A stretch of DNA of 64,000 nucleotides from Aquimarina mytili (GTDB taxonomy: Bacteria > Bacteroidota > Bacteroidia > Flavobacteriales > Flavobacteriaceae). A model generated the notes under the pieces. The model saw only the letters and a program-made list of their open reading frames with translations, was not told where the DNA came from and made no database searches. Below, in pieces: positions 18,328-26,907 of this stretch. Location of the stretch: contig NZ_JAERQJ010000007.1 in NCBI RefSeq assembly GCF_016735115.1, positions 143,897 to 207,896 of the forward strand, read 5' to 3'. The position numbers were made by a program, and so were the translations under genes. Within the stretch, counting starts at the first letter, position 1; each line of letters starts with the position of its first letter.

Positions 18328-19188
18328 TCAATATTCTGCCCCCATATAGACTAAACTATTCTTGATATTCTGTTTAGGCATTTCTGGAGAAATCATGCAA
18401 CACGTGGATCCTAGATAAAATAGAGCAATTTCATCCAGTATAGAAACCTTAGCACCTAGTATTATTTTTTTAGGTAGCTCTATGGTACCTACCGCAGGAC
18501 CACCAACGATAGATAAATGCCATGTCCTGTCACGATTGTCTTTAATGTCTATATTTATGCGTTCATTCCTAAAGGCTGGAATAGAAGGATTATTTTTATA
18601 AAACCATGGGCGCAAAATAACCAGATCTCCTTTAATATATTGAACTCGAGTAATAGTACCATCAATAGGAGCATGTATTCTATGGTAATTCTTATTATGC
18701 AAAAATACATTAGTAAAAACATAATCTTTACAAATAAGCCGTTCGTCTATACCAAAGATTTGATGAACGGATCTTATATCTCCTTTGACATTGGTTTTCT
18801 GAATTTTAGACACATGATCTATGTCACATAGCACTCCTTCGCAGGGCCAGACGTGACTTGTATGTACCTTAGGAAGTTCTTTAAATTGTCTTACAAAAAA
18901 ATCTTGAAAAGTATGATATTCGGTTTTACCAGATGGAGGAGTAAATTGGTCAAGATAATTAACCTCTTTGTAGTGAATTTTACAATATGGTTTAATTAAA
19001 TGCTTCGAAATTCTAAGATTAAAAACCTTAGCATATATTTTTGAAATTAACCGTTGAAACTGACTTGGCAAACTACCCCAAATCTTTAACGAAAAAAACT
19101 CGTACAATGAAGCATATTTAATTTTTGGAGGATCGGAAAATTCAATTTTATAATCAAATTGAGAAGAAATTTGAATTTGTTTGGACAT
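18328..19188 (-). CDS. Phosphatidylserine decarboxylase-like protein
   Basis: A 286-residue protein from the ATG at 19188; an upstream TTG frame adds 11 residues with little support. It has PSD family features: FQDFFVRQFKE (about 94-104), NYHRIHAPIDG (about 167-177, catalytic His), NERINID, and the C-terminal autocleavage motif LGST (259-262, Ser261 as future pyruvoyl). The first acidic motif reads PCEG (115-118) where the family usually has PxDG, an Asp-to-Glu change. No pssA or cdsA gene is adjacent. It is either an unusual PE-forming enzyme or a PSD paralogue with another substrate. Confidence 0.8.
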   Translation of the reverse strand: MSKQIQISSQFDYKIEFSDPPKIKYASLYEFFSLKIWGSLPSQFQRLISKIYAKVFNLRISKHLIKPYCKIHYKEVNYLDQFTPPSGKTEYHTFQDFFVRQFKELPKVHTSHVWPCEGVLCDIDHVSKIQKTNVKGDIRSVHQIFGIDERLICKDYVFTNVFLHNKNYHRIHAPIDGTITRVQYIKGDLVILRPWFYKNNPSIPAFRNERINIDIKDNRDRTWHLSIVGGPAVGTIELPKKIILGAKVSILDEIALFYLGSTCCMISPEMPKQNIKNSLVYMGAEY

Positions 19189-19500
19189 GATTTTTTGATT
19201 AATGAATGAAACAAATTTCAATGTATGGACTTTTCTATACTAAGTCAATAGGGTATTCCCCAAAATCTTCTTAAATAAGCTAAAATATGTTAAAATTGTA
19301 TAGTTTATTGTTTGTCAGTATTTTACAGCATGTTTTTGGAAAGAAATAAGATAGAATGGATGAAAAAGATTAAGAAAAAATTAGGCAATCTTAGGCATAA
19401 TTTAGTCTATTGTTTTTAAAATTTAGCATGTCGAAGCTTGGTGAGGATTCCCCAAAACTTCGATATGACTAGTATGATTTAAGTTATGTGTCGAAGCAGA
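19189..19500. other. Intergenic region with a hairpin and short repeats
   Basis: About 310 bases without a gene. It contains a stem TCGAAG/CTTCGA spanning 19431-19463 and two copies of ATTCCCCAAAA (near 19255 and 19447), and TGTCGAAGC occurs twice near the right end. It probably holds the promoter of the PSD-like gene and the 3' end of the lipoprotein gene. No RNA family is recognised. Confidence 0.4.
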
Positions 19501-20385
19501 TTAAATTTTTAAATCATCTGGTTTAAACCCATTATTAAATTTTACATCCGTAGAAATTTCAGATAAAGAAGGTTCCTCTGCATATTCTCCTTTATTATTG
19601 GGGATATAAGCGTATCGATGTGTCGGTACTTGTATACCATCAATTTCAGTGTATTTTACCTTCATAAGTAAAACGATATCATTGATCCCCCAGGCAGGTA
19701 ATGAAAAATAGAATTGATCAATTAATTTGGTTTCAGGATTTACATATAAAATGTAAGCATCGTTGGCTTCTTTCCCTGTTTTTTGTGAATCGTAAGAAAC
19801 GGTAACTTTATCATACGTTTTTCCATCCACAACTTCTTGACCTAAGTATTCATAAGCAGTTCCTGGATCACCGATCTTAAAATTCATCATAAACCAATAA
19901 TAATTTACTTGTCGCAAGAAATCAGCAGTTCCAATTATTTTTTCGTCTGTAATTTCTTTACCATCAATGCTTACTGAAGCTTTACCTTTTGCATAATTTT
20001 GTATGATAGGTTGATTACCTTCGGGTAGAACATTTACCTGATGGGTTGTATATTTCCCCCAGGAATATTCCCCATCAAAAATATAACGCTCTATAGATAT
20101 ATCTTTTTTTCCATCTGCTTGCTCATAAGCGTAAGTATATTCTACATCTTTAAGATTCCAGAGGGTATTCCAACCGCCAGAAGCTTCGGCAATTGCCTTA
20201 ATTATGGTCTTAGGTATATTTGTATCATAAGTGATTTCTTTTTCTTTGGGTTTGGTTTCTTCTATAGAAGAAGTATTCTCTGTTTTAACTGTTTCTTCGG
20301 TATCATTTTCTTTTTTTTGATTACAACTTATGAATATCAGGAACATACTTATTATTGCTGTCTTAATGATTTGTGTGATTTTCAT
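19501..20385 (-). CDS. Lipoprotein of unknown function
   Basis: A 294-residue predicted lipoprotein. The ATG at 20385 gives a signal peptide ending in FISC (Cys20); an upstream extension of 40 residues would bury that signal and is rejected. A Glu/Thr/Lys-rich linker follows. The mature domain (about 60-290) is rich in beta-strands with repeated aromatic residues (YTYAYEQADGK, FDGEYSWGKY, YILYVNPETKLIDQFYF) and resembles the LolA/LolB-like lipid-binding fold found in many Bacteroidetes lipoproteins, but I cannot name a family. It is transcribed away from the PUL. Confidence 0.75.
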   Translation of the reverse strand: MKITQIIKTAIISMFLIFISCNQKKENDTEETVKTENTSSIEETKPKEKEITYDTNIPKTIIKAIAEASGGWNTLWNLKDVEYTYAYEQADGKKDISIERYIFDGEYSWGKYTTHQVNVLPEGNQPIIQNYAKGKASVSIDGKEITDEKIIGTADFLRQVNYYWFMMNFKIGDPGTAYEYLGQEVVDGKTYDKVTVSYDSQKTGKEANDAYILYVNPETKLIDQFYFSLPAWGINDIVLLMKVKYTEIDGIQVPTHRYAYIPNNKGEYAEEPSLSEISTDVKFNNGFKPDDLKI

Positions 20386-20758
20386 GATAATATTATTTAA
20401 GAGGTTATTATATGAAGATATACTAAAGATACTGAAAAATGTAGTAAGGAAGAGAAATGATGAATCTAATGCTTCACCCGGAATTAGCATGTTATTAACT
20501 CTCATTGTTTTATTACAACAATAATTTACTTAAACGTTTGCGAAAAAAGAAGCTTGTCTTTTTTTATTAACTATAAATAGCTGATAATAAATTAGTTAAA
20601 TGTTTTGTTGTACAAAAACTCTTTTGTTTGATTACTGTTTTTTTGTTGCCTACTTCTTGCTGTTATACCCTGCTTTTTTTGAATGGAATACCATAAAATT
20701 TAATTTAGAACCATTGAAATTCGCAAAAACAATCAATTAATAATTTAAAACAGTCAGT
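20386..20758. other. Leader and control region of the susC operon
   Basis: About 370 bases between the divergent lipoprotein gene and susC. It contains a LacI-like palindrome (20529-20542) and T-rich stretches. No exact TTG/TAnnTTTG pair is visible. The susC transcript probably has a long leader, since the palindrome is more than 200 bases from the ATG. Confidence 0.5.
20529..20542. promoter_or_regulatory. Putative LacI-type operator upstream of susC
   Basis: CTTAAACGTTTGCG has the AAACGTTT core with central CG typical of LacI-family operators. Two related 14-mers occur in other PUL control regions (43977-43990 and 53165-53178). A LacI regulator is encoded at 41666-42700. Assignment is by inference only. 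Confidence 0.35.
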
Positions 20759-23700
20759 ATGAAAAATAACTTACTAAAGATTCTTTTTATTGGAATCGTT
20801 TTGATGGTAAGTAACACTTATTCACAAAGTGTTTCGGGTATAGTTACTGGAGAAGACGGAATTCCGGTTCCGGGAGTAAATGTAATTGTTAAAGGAACGA
20901 CTAATGGAGCATCTACAGATTTTGATGGTAATTATACAGTCAATGATATCGTTGGAGATGCAGTTTTAGTTTTTAGTTACATAGGTTTCCAAACTCAAGA
21001 AATTCCGGTTTCCGGTCAAACAGTAATTAATGTCTCTTTACGTTCGGATGCTCAATCCCTTGGTGAGGTGGTGATTTTGGGATATGGGCAGGTTCAAAAT
21101 AAGAAATCGCTAACTACGGCGATAGCGACGGTAGATCCAGATATCATAAAGCAGTTGCCAATATCTCAAGCAGAAGCGGCATTGCAAGGAACGGTGCCAG
21201 GAGTTGTAGTACAACAAAACTCAGGATCACCTGGATCACCACAAACCGTTAGAGTAAGAGGAATAGGAACACCAAATAATTCTGATCCTCTCTATATCGT
21301 AGATGGAGTTCAGGTTCCTAATCTAACATTTTTAAACCCGAATGATATCAAATCACAAACCGTGCTTAAAGATGCAGCATCCAGTGCTATTTATGGTTCT
21401 AGGGGAGGTAATGGAGTAATTTTGATAGAAACTTTAAGTGGTAAAAGAAGAAGTTTAAAACCGGAAATTTCAATTCGTGGTTACTATGGTATTCAAACTT
21501 TAGCAAACAAACCAGATTTAATGAACCGCGATGAGTATGTGCGGTATTATAACGAAGGTGTTGCCGCAGCAGGTTCAGATTTAGCAGCTGGATTTAGAGG
21601 AGCTTTTACAGATGCGGAGCGAGAAGCATTACCAGATACAGATTGGTATGATGTATTGTTTAGTGATGCACCTACTCAAGATATTTATGGTTCAATAGTG
21701 GGAGGAGGCGAAAAAGTATCTTATGCAGTCTCTGGTGGTTATTTTGGGCAAGAAGGTATTCTTGGAGGTGATAACAAAGCAGAGTTTAATAGAAGAAATA
21801 TTAGAGGAGCCTTTGATGGTGATATTACAGATCGTATTAGATTTAATGTAGTAGCACAATACCAGAATCAGGAGCGCTTTAATGTATCGCAAAATAATGG
21901 TGGTGCCGGTGTTGGTTTAAGTAGTTTTATCAATGCATTACCTCCTATTTACCCTGCATTTGATGAACAAGGTAATTTCTTTAATCCAGGGTTACAAAAT
22001 AGCACACCAATAGCAAATGGAGTGCCGATTAATAGTCTCGGAGCAGTACAAAATCCATTGTTTTCTCTTGCGTTATTAGACTCGCAAACCGATCAAGATA
22101 TTCTTAACCTTTCTACTTCTTTGGATTGGAAGCCAGTAGATAATTTAAAATTTAAAGCAACATATGGGGTGTTTAGCGCTTCTATTTTTAACAGGTCTTT
22201 TCTGCCTTTAATAGATCAAGAAGCTCAAGAATATGATACTGCTAACAATGTATTTTATCAAGAAGTACTGAATAAAACGAGAAACCGACAATATGGAGTT
22301 ACCGGAGAATATTCTTTTGCAAAGCTCGCACAAAAATATCATTATGTAAGTGTGCTCGCAGGGTATGAAGTTGTTGAAAATAGATTCGATGGTGGAGCGG
22401 TAGTACGAGATCCAGGACTTTTCCTAGTCAATGATTTTGATAGTGTTAATTTTGCATTGTCAGAAGATAATAGTGATGTCGTAATAACTCCAGGCATTTC
22501 TACAGATGTAGGATTACGATCTTTTTTCGGTAAAATAGATTATAATTATAATGAGAAATACTTGATAAGTGCGGTATTAAGAAATGACAGCTCTTCTAAT
22601 TTTGGATCTAATAATCGTTCTGGTTGGTTTCCGGCTGTATCTGCCGGTTGGGTAATCTCTGAAGAGCGATTTTTGCAGGACAGCGATAACATAAATCTGT
22701 TAAAAATTAGAGGAAGTTGGGGTATTAGTGGTAATGATGGATCACCACGACCATTAGCCTATTTATCTTCGGTAAATACCCAAGTTAACTATGCAGGTCA
22801 ACCTGGAATTGTATTAACAGGATTATCTAATCCGGATTTAAAATGGGAAGAAATTTCTCAGCTCAATATAGGTTTAGATATTAATGCATTTAATAATAAG
22901 CTTGGTTTTACTGCTGACTATTATATAAAAGAAACCAGTGATATCCTATTACAAGCAACAACTCCTTTAACTTCAGGATTGCAACCTTCTGTAGAAAATA
23001 CCGGGGATATAGAAAATAAAGGTTTTGAATTTATAGTGTCATGGAGAGATACATATGCTAGTGGATTTTCTTGGAATATAAATGTGAACCTTGGATTTAA
23101 TGAAAATGAGGTAACAAGTTTAGGAGAAACTTCATTCATTGATTCCGCTGCAATACAACCACAATTTCAAGGATTTGCCTCAAGAACTAGAGTTGGAGAT
23201 CCAATAGCCAGTTTCTATGGGTTTGTTGTTGAAGGTAGAGATGCAGCGGGTAATCTAATCTTTGCAGATTTAGATAATAGTGGCAATGATAAACTAACAC
23301 CAGATGCAGGTGACAGAACTATTATCGGAAATCCGAATCCTGATTTTACGTATGGTATGAATTTAGGCTTCAATTATAAAGGATTTGATTTTTCAGCATT
23401 TATGTCAGGAACGGCTGGTAATGATATTTTTGACGCTACAAATCGATACGACGCTGTAGGTTCAAATAGACCATCATCATATATCACGCAAACAGATACT
23501 CCACGAAATATTGCCGCAACTACAGGTACTAACGGAGAGCAGCTAATATCTGATTTTCATGTAAAAGACGGTTCTTTTGTAAAGCTGAAAAATGTAACTC
23601 TGGGATATACCATTCCAGATTCGGCTGCAAAGTCAATAGGAGCTGAGGCTGTGAGAGTTTATGTTTCGGGTCAGAATTTATTTATTTTAACAGAATACGA

Positions 23701-23818
23701 TGGATTAGACCCAGAAATTGGACAAAATAATTTAGGTAGCCCATTGAATATAGGGATTGATCAAGGGTTTTTTCCGCAATCCCGTAACTTTTTACTAGGC
23801 TTTAATTTTAATTTTTAA
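20759..23818 (+). CDS. susC: SusC/RagA family TonB-dependent oligosaccharide transporter
   Basis: A 1,019-residue outer-membrane importer. In order: signal peptide (to about residue 23); a carboxypeptidase-D-like domain (SGIVTGEDGIPVPGVNVIVKG, about 25-100); a SusC-type plug with VVILGYGQ, the VRVRGIG block and the PLYIVDGVQ motif (about 105-225); and a 22-strand-type barrel ending in GFNFNF. With the SusD-like lipoprotein 5 bases downstream it forms the glycan uptake pair. It is the first gene of the PUL, so its operator probably controls the binding and GH16 genes too. The glycan cannot be read from this protein alone. Confidence 0.96.
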   Translation: MKNNLLKILFIGIVLMVSNTYSQSVSGIVTGEDGIPVPGVNVIVKGTTNGASTDFDGNYTVNDIVGDAVLVFSYIGFQTQEIPVSGQTVINVSLRSDAQSLGEVVILGYGQVQNKKSLTTAIATVDPDIIKQLPISQAEAALQGTVPGVVVQQNSGSPGSPQTVRVRGIGTPNNSDPLYIVDGVQVPNLTFLNPNDIKSQTVLKDAASSAIYGSRGGNGVILIETLSGKRRSLKPEISIRGYYGIQTLANKPDLMNRDEYVRYYNEGVAAAGSDLAAGFRGAFTDAEREALPDTDWYDVLFSDAPTQDIYGSIVGGGEKVSYAVSGGYFGQEGILGGDNKAEFNRRNIRGAFDGDITDRIRFNVVAQYQNQERFNVSQNNGGAGVGLSSFINALPPIYPAFDEQGNFFNPGLQNSTPIANGVPINSLGAVQNPLFSLALLDSQTDQDILNLSTSLDWKPVDNLKFKATYGVFSASIFNRSFLPLIDQEAQEYDTANNVFYQEVLNKTRNRQYGVTGEYSFAKLAQKYHYVSVLAGYEVVENRFDGGAVVRDPGLFLVNDFDSVNFALSEDNSDVVITPGISTDVGLRSFFGKIDYNYNEKYLISAVLRNDSSSNFGSNNRSGWFPAVSAGWVISEERFLQDSDNINLLKIRGSWGISGNDGSPRPLAYLSSVNTQVNYAGQPGIVLTGLSNPDLKWEEISQLNIGLDINAFNNKLGFTADYYIKETSDILLQATTPLTSGLQPSVENTGDIENKGFEFIVSWRDTYASGFSWNINVNLGFNENEVTSLGETSFIDSAAIQPQFQGFASRTRVGDPIASFYGFVVEGRDAAGNLIFADLDNSGNDKLTPDAGDRTIIGNPNPDFTYGMNLGFNYKGFDFSAFMSGTAGNDIFDATNRYDAVGSNRPSSYITQTDTPRNIAATTGTNGEQLISDFHVKDGSFVKLKNVTLGYTIPDSAAKSIGAEAVRVYVSGQNLFILTEYDGLDPEIGQNNLGSPLNIGIDQGFFPQSRNFLLGFNFNF

Positions 23819-23823
23819 AAACA

Positions 23824-25398
23824 ATGAAAGTATTTAATCATATATTAAAAATAAGAACAAAACGATTTTTTCTATTGTTTTTTAGCGGGGTAGTATTAAT
23901 GCCTTCTTGTTCTGATGATTTATTAGATAAAGTTCCAATTACAGAAATTGTAGCCGATACAGCATTTAATACCGAAGATGATGTTATAGCTAGTCTTACT
24001 GCTGCTTATGATGCATTGCAATGGCATAATGTTGGAGGAAACCAAACGTTTCCTTTAATGCAGCAAGGTGTAAGAGCAGATGATCTACATTCTCAATCAG
24101 CCGCATTTTGGGCAATTGGCGCTCAGTATGATCAATTTAGTACCATAACACCTACTTTAGCTTCTGTTGCTTCTGTATGGAGTAAATGGTATCAAGGGGT
24201 GGCAAGAGCTAATTTTACAATTCAATTAGCTGAAGGGTTTACTAATTTTGAAACCCCAGAATTACAAGATCAAATTATAGCCGAGGCTAAGTTTTTAAGA
24301 GGGTTTTATTATTTCGAATTAGTACGCCTTTTTGGTGGTGTTCCGCTTTTTGATACGCCAATAACTTCGGCAAATCAAGAGCAATTTAAACCCAGATCAT
24401 CTCAGACTGAAGTATATGCTTTTATTGAAGCTGATTTAAAAAATGCTTCAGAAACATTACCATTAAAAGGTGGAGAAAGAATACAAGGTTCTGCTACTTC
24501 TGGAGCGGCATATGCTTTGCTTGCAAAAGTATACCTGTATCAGGAAAAATGGTCAGAAGCAGTTAATGCCGCCGAACAAGTAATTAATCAAGGAGTTTAT
24601 GGATTAGAATCAAGTTTTTCAAATAACTTTATTCAAACTAATGAGTTTGGTCTAGAGTCTGTTTTTGAAATCAATTATGTGGATGGTTTATCTGCTGGTG
24701 ATTTCAATGATGGATCACAATCTCAAGAAGGTTCAGGAATGTGGAAATGGAGTTTCCCTTTCTTAGAAGGATACAATTCATTTAATAATTTCATTCCAAG
24801 ACAAGAATTGGTTGACTTTTTTGATGATAGCGATCAAAGAAAAGCCGCTACATTCTTATTGCCCGGACAAAGTACGAATTCTCCCGGATTAGCAGCCATA
24901 GGTTGGGACCCTGTTCCTAATGATTTTGGATATGCAATAGGAGTAAATACTGGAGCAAGAAAATATTTTTTAACTTTTGAAGAAGTACAGGATTTACTTA
25001 CGGATTTTCAGTCTCCATTAAATGAAAAAGTGATTCGATATGCTGATGTATTATTAATACATGCCGAAGCATCTCTTATGGGAGGCGGAGGTAACGGATC
25101 AAACTCTTTTAATCAAGTTGTAGAAAGAGCATATGGCCCTGGTAACCCTGCTGCGCCGTCATATTCTAAACAAGGAGTTAGAGACGAAAGGAGAAGAGAA
25201 TTAGCCACAGAGGGATGGAATCGTTTTACAGATCTGGTACGTTGGGAAAAAGCCGATGGAGGCGGAGTTATTCAAGATGCACTAAATGCTATTGGTAAGT
25301 CTGATTTTAGAATGCCTAGAGATTTATTGTTGCCTATTCCTCAGCAAGAAATAGACACCTATCCTGAAGGAATGCTAGAACAAAACCAGGGTTATTAA
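23824..25398 (+). CDS. susD: SusD/RagB family glycan-binding outer membrane lipoprotein
   Basis: A 524-residue surface lipoprotein that caps the SusC barrel and captures oligosaccharides. The signal peptide ends in the lipobox MPSC, followed by SDDLLDKVPI. The TPR-containing SusD_RagB core spans about residues 50-520, with AEAKFLRGFYYFELVRLFGG (about 157-176), VIRYADVLLIHAEA and the closing RDERRRELATEGWNRFTDLVRW block. It begins 5 bases after susC. Ligand specificity is not inferable without a structure. Confidence 0.96.
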   Translation: MKVFNHILKIRTKRFFLLFFSGVVLMPSCSDDLLDKVPITEIVADTAFNTEDDVIASLTAAYDALQWHNVGGNQTFPLMQQGVRADDLHSQSAAFWAIGAQYDQFSTITPTLASVASVWSKWYQGVARANFTIQLAEGFTNFETPELQDQIIAEAKFLRGFYYFELVRLFGGVPLFDTPITSANQEQFKPRSSQTEVYAFIEADLKNASETLPLKGGERIQGSATSGAAYALLAKVYLYQEKWSEAVNAAEQVINQGVYGLESSFSNNFIQTNEFGLESVFEINYVDGLSAGDFNDGSQSQEGSGMWKWSFPFLEGYNSFNNFIPRQELVDFFDDSDQRKAATFLLPGQSTNSPGLAAIGWDPVPNDFGYAIGVNTGARKYFLTFEEVQDLLTDFQSPLNEKVIRYADVLLIHAEASLMGGGGNGSNSFNQVVERAYGPGNPAAPSYSKQGVRDERRRELATEGWNRFTDLVRWEKADGGGVIQDALNAIGKSDFRMPRDLLLPIPQQEIDTYPEGMLEQNQGY

Positions 25399-25416
25399 TA
25401 ATTTTAAGCATAGAAA

Positions 25417-26850
25417 ATGAAAAATATAAGTAATATAAAATCATTTAGAAAAGCGGGAGTGCTTGTAATGATGTTAAGCCTTTTTGTGGTCATCTTCTCT
25501 TGTACTAAAGACACAGAATTTAATTTAGGACCTATTTTACCATCAAGTTCAGATGGGATACAAAACCTTGATGAGCAAGGAATAGATTGTGGCGGAAGTA
25601 ATACACCGGCTTGTCCAAGTTGTTCTGATGGTATACAAAACCAGGACGAAGAAGGTGTAGATTGTGGAGGGCCATGTAATAATGCGTGCCCTGAAGCTAC
25701 ACCAAGATTCGATGCATTGATAAATGCCGGATTACCGTATTTCCATACATTCGAGTTAGAAGATTCTTCTTTGAATTTAGGGCTGCCTGCCGAGAATAGT
25801 GTGACCTTAGATTTCGGGATTGCTGATCCCGCCGGTTCTGGTGAGATAGTAGGAAGGTATAGTCGTCCCGAAGGAAATGTTGCTGACGGATTTTCAGATT
25901 TTAAATTCGAAACTTTTTCTTCTACTATAGATTTTTCATCATATAATAAATTCACTTTAGAGGTTTTCATGCCATCTAGTAATGACTATGATACTAGTTT
26001 AGTGCCTATGGTAGAGATCATATTATTAGATTCTACTAATCCGATGTTCTGGGAAACATGGACAGTTTTAAATGCTGAAGTAGATCCGGCAGATTTTGAT
26101 TCATGGGTTAGGGTTGATTTTAATGGTGGAGATGCATTGGCAGCAACCACAATTTATAATACTATAGCGATTAGAATTGGAGGGTCAAATCATCAAAAAT
26201 CGGCAACGTTCTATCTTAAAGATTTTCTTCCAACAACTAGTTTGGTATTACCAGGTACACCTAGAGCTGATGCTTTAGCATCTAGTGGATTACCAAGATA
26301 CTTTACGTTTGAAGCTGGTGATGCCTCTTCTGGTTTAAACTTAGAACCCAGAACTACAAATGCAGATGGAAGCCCTTACAGTCAAGGAGTTAATATCGCA
26401 TATGGAGTTGCAGATCCCGCAGGTACCAATGATGGAGTCGCTAGAATAATTAGACCAGAAAATGGCCCCTTTGGAGGTTTTGAGGATTTAAAGTTTCAAC
26501 CCCAAGATGCGGTAATTGATTTTTCAGAATATAATAAGTTTAAAATAGATGTATTTATCCCTTCAACAAATGACTTTTCAGGATCTTTAACACCTACAGT
26601 AGAGTTGATATTACATGATGATAATCCAGAGTTTTTTAATCGCTGGACGGTGATTTCACAAACAGTAGCCAATTTAGATTTTGATAGCTGGGTTACTTTA
26701 GAGTTTGATGGCTCTAGTGCCGCAGCGGCAGGATCAGGAACATTGTTGCCAGCTAATACAACATATACAGTATTTACGTTACGTGTAGGAGGAAGTGGTC
26801 ACGGAGAGTCGGGAGAATTCTTTGTTAAGGATTTTGTACCTTTTAAATAA
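25417..26850 (+). CDS. Surface glycan-binding lipoprotein with duplicated domain (SusE/F position)
   Basis: A 477-residue lipoprotein: the signal peptide ends in IFSC, then two Cys-rich DGIQN..E.G.DCGG segments (about residues 47-87). Two homologous domains of about 180 residues follow (about 93-276 and 287-477). Both start RFDAL/RADAL..GLP and share LNL, YNKF..(E/D)VF(M/I)PS(S/T)ND, FDSWV and a closing FY(L/V)KDF-type strand. They look like beta-sandwich binding modules. The position after susCD is that of surface glycan-binding proteins; no catalytic motif is seen. A perfect hairpin lies directly after the gene. Confidence 0.8.
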   Translation: MKNISNIKSFRKAGVLVMMLSLFVVIFSCTKDTEFNLGPILPSSSDGIQNLDEQGIDCGGSNTPACPSCSDGIQNQDEEGVDCGGPCNNACPEATPRFDALINAGLPYFHTFELEDSSLNLGLPAENSVTLDFGIADPAGSGEIVGRYSRPEGNVADGFSDFKFETFSSTIDFSSYNKFTLEVFMPSSNDYDTSLVPMVEIILLDSTNPMFWETWTVLNAEVDPADFDSWVRVDFNGGDALAATTIYNTIAIRIGGSNHQKSATFYLKDFLPTTSLVLPGTPRADALASSGLPRYFTFEAGDASSGLNLEPRTTNADGSPYSQGVNIAYGVADPAGTNDGVARIIRPENGPFGGFEDLKFQPQDAVIDFSEYNKFKIDVFIPSTNDFSGSLTPTVELILHDDNPEFFNRWTVISQTVANLDFDSWVTLEFDGSSAAAAGSGTLLPANTTYTVFTLRVGGSGHGESGEFFVKDFVPFK

Positions 26851-26863
26851 AAAAATAATTTGA

Positions 26864-26890
26864 GAAGGGAGGAGAAACTCTCCTCCCTTC
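26864..26890. promoter_or_regulatory. Strong stem-loop between the binding-protein and GH16 genes
   Basis: A perfect 12-bp stem (GAAGGGAGGAGA at 26864-26875 with 26879-26890) and a 3-base loop, without a T run. In an operon it may act as an mRNA-stabilising or processing element, or as a partial attenuator separating susC-susD-binding protein from the hydrolase genes. Confidence 0.6.
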
Positions 26891-26907
26891 ATACTAATGC
26901 TATAACA

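Noticed and set aside
20386..20505. A 40-residue N-terminal extension of the lipoprotein encoded at 19501-20385
   Set aside because: It would hide the lipobox signal that begins at the ATG at 20385, so the shorter form is taken.
25404..25970. A long open frame antisense to the start of the binding lipoprotein gene
   Set aside because: It mirrors the coding strand, is rich in Ser/Pro as expected of an antisense shadow, and has no homology that I recognise. The sense gene has a lipoprotein signal and conserved domains.
26860..26907. An upstream start for the GH16 gene
   Set aside because: It would begin beside the hairpin and place 16 residues before a good lipoprotein signal peptide. The ATG at 26908 is preferred.
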